From NCBI GenBank assembly GCA_025927435.1, contig JAICLM010000055.1, forward strand, positions 1-11,052: a stretch of DNA of 11,052 nt, read 5' to 3'. Origin of the DNA: Thermoleophilia bacterium (GTDB lineage Bacteria; Actinomycetota; Thermoleophilia; Gaiellales; Gaiellaceae). The stretch's first letter is position 1, and each line of letters starts with the position of its first letter. Of this stretch, positions 1 to 8,000 are shown piece after piece. The translations under genes and the position numbers were made by a program. Under the pieces are notes generated by a model. The model searched no databases and had not been told where the DNA came from. It saw nothing but the letters and a program-made list of their open reading frames with translations.

Positions 1-975
1 GTACGCATGGTCGCCGAAGACCTCCTTGATAGCGCGCGTCTCGGCCGCGTCGCCGAGCGGCGTCGAAGTGCCATGGGCGTTGATGTAGCCGACCCGCTCC
101 GGCTCGACGCCGGCCCGGTCGAGCGCGTGCCGCATCATCTCAGCCACGCCCACCGACTCCGGATCCGGCTGGGCGAGATGGTGCGCGTCGTTCGACATCG
201 CGTAACCGAGGATCTCTGCGTAGGCCGCCGCTCCGCGGCGCTGCGCGGACTCGAGCTCCTCGAGCACGAGCACGCACGCGCCTTCCCCCATCACGAAGCC
301 GGCGCGAGTGGCGTCGAACGGCCGCGACGCCCGCGGCGGGTGCTCGTCCTCCGCCGCGAGCCCGCGCATCGCGCAGAACCCCGCGAGGATCAGCGGCGTG
401 AGGCAGGCCTCGGCCCCGCCCGCGAGCACCGCGTCGGCGTCTCCGCGCCTGATCAGCTCCGCCGCCTCGCCGACGGCCGTCGAGCCGGTCGCGCACGCGG
501 AGACGGGCGCGTAGTTCGGCCCACGGAACCCGAGCGCGATGGCGAGCTGGCCGCTCGCCGTGTCGACGAGCACGTTCGGGATGAAGGTCGGCGCGATTCG
601 GTCGGGTCCACGCTCCCGCAGCACGTCGACCTGCTCGACGATCCCCATGATCCCGCCGATCGCGGTGCCGAACAGGATCCCGACCCGGTCCGGGGAGTAC
701 GCGCCGTCGAGCTTCGCGTCCGCGACCGCCTCGCGCGCGGCTCCGAGCGAGAGAAGGACGTTGCGATCGAGTCTGCGCGCAGCCTTCGGCGAGGCGACCT
801 GGGTCGGGTCGAAGTCCTTCACCTCCGCCGCGATCCGCACCGGGAACTCGCTCGCGTCGAAGGAGCGAATGAAGTCGATGCCGCTCTCGCCGGCAACCGC
901 TGCCCGCCAGGTGGACGGCGCGTCGGCGCCGATCGGCGTCACGGCGCCGAGCCCGGTCACGACCACCCTCCTCAT
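1..975 (-). CDS. fabF: 3-oxoacyl-ACP synthase II (FabF-like), 3' end outside window
   Basis: Condensing enzyme of type II fatty acid synthesis: it joins malonyl-ACP to a growing acyl-ACP with loss of CO2, in the cytoplasm. The visible 325 residues begin MRRVVVTGLGAVTPIG, the usual KAS start. The nucleophile Cys161 sits in SACATGS, and the first catalytic His301 in NAHGTSTPLGD. The family is about 410 residues, so roughly 85-90 residues are missing, including the active-site Lys and second His. The ATG at 975-973 is chosen because an in-frame TAA lies at 987-985, four codons upstream, with no other start between. No Shine-Dalgarno is visible. The hexamer TAACCT ends 6 bases before the ATG, which would suit a leaderless transcript. 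The gene lies 40 bases downstream of the cyclase on the same strand, so co-transcription is possible, but a functional link is not implied. A KAS-like domain of another pathway is possible; the N-terminus and spacing favour FabF. Confidence 0.93.
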   Translation of the reverse strand, partial: MRRVVVTGLGAVTPIGADAPSTWRAAVAGESGIDFIRSFDASEFPVRIAAEVKDFDPTQVASPKAARRLDRNVLLSLGAAREAVADAKLDGAYSPDRVGILFGTAIGGIMGIVEQVDVLRERGPDRIAPTFIPNVLVDTASGQLAIALGFRGPNYAPVSACATGSTAVGEAAELIRRGDADAVLAGGAEACLTPLILAGFCAMRGLAAEDEHPPRASRPFDATRAGFVMGEGACVLVLEELESAQRRGAAAYAEILGYAMSNDAHHLAQPDPESVGVAEMMRHALDRAGVEPERVGYINAHGTSTPLGDAAETRAIKEVFGDHAY

Positions 976-1015
976 CCCGCGAGGTTAGACGCGCGCTACC
1001 GGCCTGGGTTGCGCG
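976..1015. other. cyclase-fabF intergenic spacer
   Basis: The 40-base gap on the minus strand holds the TAACCT hexamer (987-982) 6 bases before the fabF ATG. It also holds one of two 8-base direct repeats GCGCGCTA (991-998, and 1011-1018 across the cyclase stop codon), exactly 20 bases apart. GCGCGC can also pair with itself, but no U-tract follows, so I see no intrinsic terminator. Read-through from the cyclase into fabF is possible. Confidence 0.4.
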
Positions 1016-2080
1016 CTATGCGGTCTCGGCGATCACGGCGTCGACGAGGACGGCGTACACCTTCGTCGGCTCCGCCTTGCCCTTCATCAGCACCTCGCCC
1101 TGGGCCTCGACCGCGATTCCGTCGTCGATGCCCTGGCGCGTGTTCTCGTCGATCAGGATCGGCCGGCCCAGCTCCTTCGTATGGGCCTCGAGACGGGCGG
1201 CGACGTTGACCGTGTCACCCACGCAGGTGTAGGTCGCTCGATTTTGCGTCCCGGTGTAGCCCGCGACGACGCGGCCCGACGCGATCCCGACGCCGATCTG
1301 GATCTGCACCTTGTCGCGCGCCGCCTGCTCCTCGTTGAAGAGCCGGATCAGCTCGACCATCTGGCGAGCCGCCAGGACGGCCGCCTGGCGGTGATCCTCG
1401 CGCGGCGCCGGCGCCCCGAAGATCGCCATCAGCCCGTCACCGACCATCTGGTTGACGATCCCGCCCTCGCCGTGGATCGCATCCATCATCAGCAGGTAGT
1501 AGTCGTTGAGCAGCTCGATCGTCTCGGCCGGCTCTCGCGACTCCGAGATCGTCGTGAACGAGCGGATGTCGCAGAACATCGCCGACGCCTCGACGTACCG
1601 GCCGCCGAGCGAGAAGCCCGAGGTGAGCAGGTCGTCGGCCACCTCCTTGGTCGCGAACTTGCTGATCAGCTCGCGCTGCTGGTCGCGGAGCCTCTTCTTC
1701 TCGAGGCTCGCGTTGATCCGCGCGTTCAGCAGCACGGGATTGACGGGCTTCGTCAGGTAGTCCTCCGCCCCCATCTCGAGGCAGCGCACGACGCTGTCGA
1801 GCTCGTCGAGCGCCGAGGTCACGATGACGGGGATGTCACGGAGCAGCGGGTCGTCCTTGAGCTCCGCCAACACCTCGTACCCGTCGAGCTCCGGCATGAG
1901 GACGTCGAGCAGCAGCAGGTCGAACGGCTGCTGCCGCAGGAGCCGGAGCGCCTCGACGCCGTGCTCGGCGAAGCTGACGGTGTGCCCCTCCTGCTCCAGC
2001 CCGCGGGCGAGCATGAGCCGGTTCACCCGGTTGTCGTCGGCGATGAGGATCGAGCCGGGGGCGGAAGCGGGCCGGTTCAC
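1016..2080 (-). CDS. response regulator with class III adenylate/guanylate cyclase output
   Basis: Predicted cytoplasmic receiver-cyclase of 354 residues that makes a 3',5'-cyclic nucleotide when its receiver is phosphorylated. The receiver (about 10-125) has acidic D15/D16, phosphoacceptor D59 in LLLLDVLMPELDG, T88 and K111. A helical linker (126-155) leads to the catalytic domain (about 160-345). Metal-binding aspartates are D171 (FCDIRSFT) and D215 (VGDGLMAIFG). Transition-state residues are N292 and R296 (TVNVAARLE). The base-specifying positions read Q211 and T285: the usual adenine-selecting Lys is Gln, so ATP versus GTP preference is open. The GTG start at 2080-2078 overlaps the kinase TGA (2079-2077), indicating translational coupling. 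The same frame stays open far upstream, but that part is a shadow of the kinase. Known cyanobacterial CyaC enzymes fuse kinase, receiver and cyclase in one chain; here the cyclase is a separate cistron. Phosphoryl supply from the neighbouring HPt is inferred. Confidence 0.93.
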   Translation of the reverse strand: MNRPASAPGSILIADDNRVNRLMLARGLEQEGHTVSFAEHGVEALRLLRQQPFDLLLLDVLMPELDGYEVLAELKDDPLLRDIPVIVTSALDELDSVVRCLEMGAEDYLTKPVNPVLLNARINASLEKKRLRDQQRELISKFATKEVADDLLTSGFSLGGRYVEASAMFCDIRSFTTISESREPAETIELLNDYYLLMMDAIHGEGGIVNQMVGDGLMAIFGAPAPREDHRQAAVLAARQMVELIRLFNEEQAARDKVQIQIGVGIASGRVVAGYTGTQNRATYTCVGDTVNVAARLEAHTKELGRPILIDENTRQGIDDGIAVEAQGEVLMKGKAEPTKVYAVLVDAVIAETA

Positions 2081-5000
2081 GCGGCCGATCCCGAGCGCAG
2101 CGCGGCCAGGGCTTCCGCGAGCAGGCGGTACTGCTCCTCGATCCGGTCTACGAGCTCGGAGGCGCCCTCGAGCTCGCCGTCCTTCGCGCGCTGCTCGAGC
2201 ATCCGGCAGAGCTCCGCGAACTGCTCGGCTCCGAGCGTCGCGCCGTTCGACTTCAGCGTGTGCGCCGCGCGCCGCAGCACCTCGCTGCTCTGCTCGTCCA
2301 GCGACCGGCGCAGCGTCGCGATGAGCTCCGGCGCATCCGCCAGGAACGCGTCGATCACCTCGCCGAGGAACTCGTCGCCGCCGAGCCCCCGCAGGTTCGC
2401 GAGAGCGCCGTCGTCGAGACTGACCTGCGCGACTCCGGCAGCGGCGCCGTCGGCGTCGGGGAGCGGTCTCACGCGCTTGAGCGCGGCGACGAGCTCCTCG
2501 GCGCGGATCGGCTTCGCCACGTAGTCGTTCATGCCGGCCGCGAAACACGCCTCGCGATCCTCCGGCAGCGCATTCGCCGTCATCGCGACGATGTGCGGAC
2601 GGCTCGCCTCGGGCCAGCGCTCGCAGATCTGGCGCGTGGCGTCGAGGCCGTCGAGCTCGGGCATCTGGACGTCCATCAGGACCACGTCGTACGGCCGGCG
2701 TTCGAGCGCCTCGATCGCCTCGCGCCCGTTCGAGGCGACGTCGGCGCGGTAGCCGAGCTGCTCGAGCAGCCGCAGGGCCACCTTCTGGTTCATGGCGTTG
2801 TCCTCGGCGAGCAGGATGCGCAACGCCGACCTCGCGCGCTTTCCATCTGTCACGGTCTCGACCTCCTCCTCGCCGTCCTTGCCGGTGAGCAGTTGCAGGA
2901 GCGTGTTGTAGAGCTGCGATGCCTTGAGCGGCTTCGAGAGCTGCGCCGAGAACACGCCCCCCGTCTGCAGCTGCGGCAGCCGGCCGAGCGAGGTCAGGAG
3001 CAGCAGCGGCAGCTCGGACTCGCTCCGGTGCTGCCGGATCTCCCCCGCCAGAGCGAGCCCGTCCATGTCGGGCATCATCATGTCGAGGACGGCGACGTCG
3101 AACGACTCGCCCGCCCCGATGAGCTCGAGCGCCGCGGTTGGCAGCTCGACCGCCACGGGCTCCATCTCCCAGGAGCGCGCGTGGCGAAGGACGATCTCGC
3201 GGTTCGTCGCGTTGTCGTCGACGATCAGGATGCGCTTGCCGGCAAGGTGCGGGAGGCCGTCGTCCAGCGAGATCTTCGACGGCACCTCCGCCGCGGCGAC
3301 CGGGAGCGAGATGCGGAAGGTCGAGCCCTTCTTCTGCTCGCTCTCGACCGAGATCGTGCCGCCCATGAGGTCCACGAGGCGCTTCGAAATGGCGAGCCCG
3401 AGGCCGGTGCCGCCGAAGCGGCGCGTCGTGGAGGCGTCGACCTGGCTGAAGGAGGTGAAGAGCAGGTCCATCCGGTCCTGCGGGATCCCGATGCCGGTGT
3501 CGCGGACGGCGAGCTCGACCTCGTACGTGCCCTCTCCGGTCTCCCTGGCCTCGACGAGCACGACGACCTCGCCCTGCTCCGTGAACTTGACCGCGTTCGA
3601 GAGAAGGTTCAGCAGCACCTGCCGCAGCCGCGCCTCGTCGCCGACGATCCCGGTCGGCGCGTCGTCGTCGATGAGGCACCCGAGCTCGAGCTCCTTCTCC
3701 CACGCGCGCGGCGCCACGATGTCGAGCGCTCCCTCGACGCAGTCGCGGAGGTTGAACGGCTCGTGCTCGAGGTCGAGCTTCCCCGCCTCGATCTTCGAGT
3801 AGTCGAGGATGTCGTCGATCACGTGCAGGAGCGCGTCGCCGCTCGTGTGGACGACCTCGGCGAACTCCCGCTGCTCGCCGGTCAGCTCGGTGCCGAGCAG
3901 CAGATCGGTCATGCCGATCACCGCGTTCATCGGCGTCCTGATCTCGTGGCTCATCGTGGCGAGGAAGGCGCTCTTCGCCTGCGTGGCAGCCTCGGCCTCC
4001 TGTCGCGCGCGCTGGAGCTCGGTGACGTCGTGGTAGATCGCGAGGAGCCCCGCATGCGACCCGTCGACCGTGAGCGGGGCGAGCATCAGCTCGACGTCGA
4101 CCAGTGTCCCGTCTCTGCGCCGGCGCTGGGTGATCCGCTGGGCACGGCCCGTCGTCATGGCTTCGCGGGTGATCTCGCGCCCCTCGTCGGAGTCGAACCG
4201 GCTCGAGCCGAAGACGAGCTCGTCCACGGGCCGGCCCACGGCCTCCTCCGCGGAGTAGCCGAAGAGCTCGGCAGCGGCCGGGTTCCACTCGGTCACCCTT
4301 TCATCGGTATCCATCACCACGACCGCCGCGGGACTGATGGCGACGAGGGACTCGAGGTACTGCCGCTGCCGCTCCACCTCGGAGAACAGACGCGCGTTCT
4401 GGATCGCCACGCCGACGTTCGCGGCGATTGTCGCGAGGAGGCGCGTGTCAGCCTCGCCGAAGCGCCCCTCCTCGTCGATGCTCTGCACGCTGATGACCCC
4501 GATCGCCCTGCTGCCCACGAGGATCGGGACCCCGAGGAACGAGAGGGACGGCGTGCCGATGGTCGCCTCGTTCTGCAATTGCTCCCTCCGGTTCAGCAGG
4601 AGCGGCTCCCGCGTCTGCAGGATCTGGGAGGTCAGACCCTCGCCGTACTTCATCGCCGCCTCGGGACGCCGCTCGCCGCTCTCGTGGTAGTACGCGAACT
4701 CGATCTGCCCGGCGTTCTCGTCGAGCAGGGCGACGTAGGCGATGTCGGCCGCGAACGTCTCGCGCACCTGCTCGCCGACGCGCTCGATCAGGGCATCGAG
4801 ATCGAGCTGCGACGAGAGCGCCTGCCCGATGTCGTTCACGGTCGCGAGCTCGGAGACGCGCTGGCGCGTCTCGGCGACGAGGCGGGCGTTCTCGAGCGCA
4901 ACGCTGAGACTGCCGGCCACCGTCGTCAGGAGCTGCTGGTCGGCCTCGTCGAACGCGTGCTCGCGGTCGACGTTCTGGAGCGAGATCACGCCGGTCGCCT

Positions 5001-8000
5001 TGCCGCCGGCCACGAGCGGGATGAACAGCACGGACTTCGGCATCTCACCGGCCAGGACCGTGCTCCCGTAGCGCTCGGACTCCGCCTCCAGGTTCTCGAC
5101 GAGTAGCACCGGCTGGCGCGTCTCCAGCACGTGCTTCGTGAAGCCTGCGACCGGCGTCGGCTCCGCCTGCAGGCGCTCACCCCGCTCGATGAAGTACGGG
5201 TAGTGCGCGAGGCCGGTGGCCGCATCGAGCGTCCCGATCACCACCGTCTGCGCATCGAAGACGTCCCTGATCCGGTCGCCGACCGCGTCGTAGATCGCCT
5301 GCGGCTCGAGCTCACCCGCGATCGCGTCCTGCACGCTGTTGATCAGCGCCAGCTCCGCATTCCGCTGCCGCGTCTCCTCCACCAGCCGCGCGTTCTCCAG
5401 CGCGACACTGAGGCTCCCGGCGAGCGTCTCCAACAGCTGCTGATCCGACTCGCTGAACGCGTGCTCGCGGTCGATGTTCTGCAGCGAGATCACGCCGGTC
5501 GCCTTGCCGCTGACGACGAGTGGGACGAACAGGACCGACTTCCCACCCGAGCCGGCGGTGACCTCGCTGCCGAACCGCTTCGCCTCGGCCGCGAGGTTCT
5601 CGTTGAGCAGCAGCGTCTCCCTGGTCTCGAGCACGTGCCCGCCGAACCCGCTCGGAGGCCGCGGCGGCCCCGTGTCCAGCCGCTCGCCGCGCTCGATGAG
5701 GTACGGATCGTGAATGAGGCCGCTCGACTCGTCGAGCATCGAGATCGCGACGATCTGCGCGTCGAAGATCTCCTGGATCCGGTCGCCGACCGCGTCGTAG
5801 ATCGCCTGCGTGTCCAGCTCGCCCGCGATCGCGTCCTGCACGCTGTTGATCAGCGCCAGCTCGGCATTCCGCTGCCGCGTCTCGTGCACCAGCCGCGCGT
5901 TCTCGAGCGCCACGCTCAGGCTGCCCGCCAGGGTCTCCAGCAGTTGCTGGTCGGACTCGCTGAACGCATGCGTGCGATCGGCGTTTTGGAGCGAGATGAC
6001 ACCCGTCGCCTCGCCTCCGGTGACCAGCGGGACGAACAGGCTCGACATTGGCCAATCCCCCGCCAGGATCTTGCGCTCGAACCGCTCGGGATCCTCCTCG
6101 ACATCGCCGATCAGCACCGACTCGCGCGTCTCCAGCACGTGCCTGGAGACACCGACGGGCTCGCTCGCCTCGACCGTCTCGCGCACGCCGCGCTCGAGGA
6201 TGTACGGGAACTCCATCAGGCCCGTCGTCTTGTCGACGATGGCGATGAAGACGGACTGGGCATCAAAGACTCCCTGGATCCGGTCGCCCACGGCGTCGTA
6301 GATCGCCTGCTGATCGAGCTCGCCCGCGATCGCCTCCTGCACCCCGCTGATCAGCGCCAGCTCGGCGTTCCGCTGCCGCGTCTCGTGCACAAGCCGCGCG
6401 TTCTCGAGCGCCACGCTCAGGCTTCCCGCAAGCGTCTCGAGCAGCTGCTGGTCGGACTCGCTGAACGCGTGCTCGCGATCGGCGTTCTGCAGCGAGATCA
6501 CGCCCGTGGCCTTACCGCCCACGACGAGCGGGACGAAGAGCACGGACTTGGGCTCCTCGCTGCCCTCGATGATCTCGCTTCCGTATCGCTCCGCCTCAGC
6601 CCTGACGTTCTCGACGATCAGCACGGACTCACGCGTCTCCAGCACGTGCTTCCCGAAGCCGCTCGGCGGCTCCGGGTCGACGTGCCACCGCTCACCACGC
6701 TCGAGCATGTACCGGTCGTCCAGGAGCCCGGTCGCCTCGTCGAGCATCGAGATCCCCACGGCCTGCGCGTCGAAGACGTCCCGGATCCTGTCTCCGACGG
6801 CGTCGTAGATCGCCTGCGGCTCGAGCTCGCCCGCGATCGCGTCCTGCACGCTGTTGATCAGCGCCAGCTCCGCATTCCGCTGCCGCGTCTCCTGCACCAG
6901 CCGCGCGTTCTCGAGCGCCACGCTCAGGCTGCCCGCGAGGGTCTCCAGCAGCTGCTGATCGGACTCGCCGAACGCACGCTCGCGGTCGACGTTCTGGAGC
7001 GAGATCACGCCCGTCGCCTTGCCTCCGCTGACGAGCGGGACGAATAGCCCCGACTTCGGTGCCTCGCCCGCCGCAACGGTGCTTCCATACCGCTCGGCCT
7101 CGGCTTCGAAGTTCTCGACGACGAGCAGCGACTCTCGAGTCTCGAGCACATGCTTCGAGAAGCCGAGCGGCGAGACCGGGGCCACCGGCAGCCGCTCACC
7201 GCGCTCGATCATGTAGGGGACGTGCATGAGACCAGTCGCGTCTTCGAGCGTGAAGATCGAGACGGCCTGGGCATCGAAGATCTCCTGGATCTTGTCCCCG
7301 ACCGCGTCGTAGATCGCCTGCGTGTCGAGCTCGCCCGCAATCGCGTCCTGCACGCTGTTGATCAGCGCCAGCTCCGCGTTCCGCTGCCGCGTCTCGTGCA
7401 CTAGCCGCGCGTTCTCCAGCGCCACGCTCAGGCTGCCCGCCAGCGTCTCGAGCAGCTGCGCGTCCGACTCGCTGAACGCATGCTCGCGGTCCAGGTTCTG
7501 GAGCGAGAACGTGCCCGTCGCCTTGCCACCCACCAGGAGCGGGACGAACAGGACCGACTTCGGTGCCTCTCCGGCCGAGATGACGGCGCCGTACCGCTCG
7601 GATTCGACGTCGACGTTCTCGGTGATCAGAAGCGGCTCGCGCTTTTCGAGCACGTACGTCGTGAAGCCTCCGGGCGGCGCAGGCTCGGCGTGCAGCCGCT
7701 CACCGCCCTCGAGGACATAGGGGAAGTGCATGAGCCCCGACGTCTCGTCGAGCGTGTTGATCTGCACGGCCTGCGCGTCGAAGATCTCGCGGATCCTCTC
7801 CCCGACGGCGTCGTAGATCGCCTGGTCGTCCAGCTCGCCCGCGATCGCGTCTTGCACGCTGTTGATCAGCGCCAGCTCGGCATTGCGCTGCCGCGTCTCG
7901 TGCACCAGCCGCGCGTTCTCGAGCGCGACGCTCAGGCTGCGCGCCAGCGTCGTCAGCAGGCGCACGTCGCTCTCGGTGAATGCATTCGTCCGGTCGAGGT

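Noticed and set aside
991..1016. Possible intrinsic terminator after the cyclase (GCGCGC pairing across a 14-base loop)
   Set aside because: The stem is self-complementary GC only, has a long loop and no following T-run on the transcribed strand.
7..1209. Plus-strand open frame of 400 codons at the left end
   Set aside because: Antisense to fabF, whose minus-strand frame reads with full KAS motifs; the translation is Arg-rich and unrecognisable.
2081..4288. Upstream extension of the cyclase frame into the kinase gene
   Set aside because: The residues before the GTG at 2080 are low-complexity Arg/Ala/Gly text out of frame with the kinase. The receiver starts right after the GTG.
2260..5106. 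Very long plus-strand open frame (948 codons) opposite the kinase C-terminal half
   Set aside because: It is antisense to a frame with unmistakable HisKA, HATPase, REC and HPt motifs. Its translation is rich in Arg, Leu, Val, Glu and Asp with no recognisable domain, as expected for the complement of high-GC coding DNA.
5318..7850. GCGATCGC octamers resembling the cyanobacterial HIP1 element
   Set aside because: The five copies I found in the array (starts of U6, U8, U9, U10, U11) encode the conserved Ala-Ile-Ala at the same module position, so they follow from the coding repeat.
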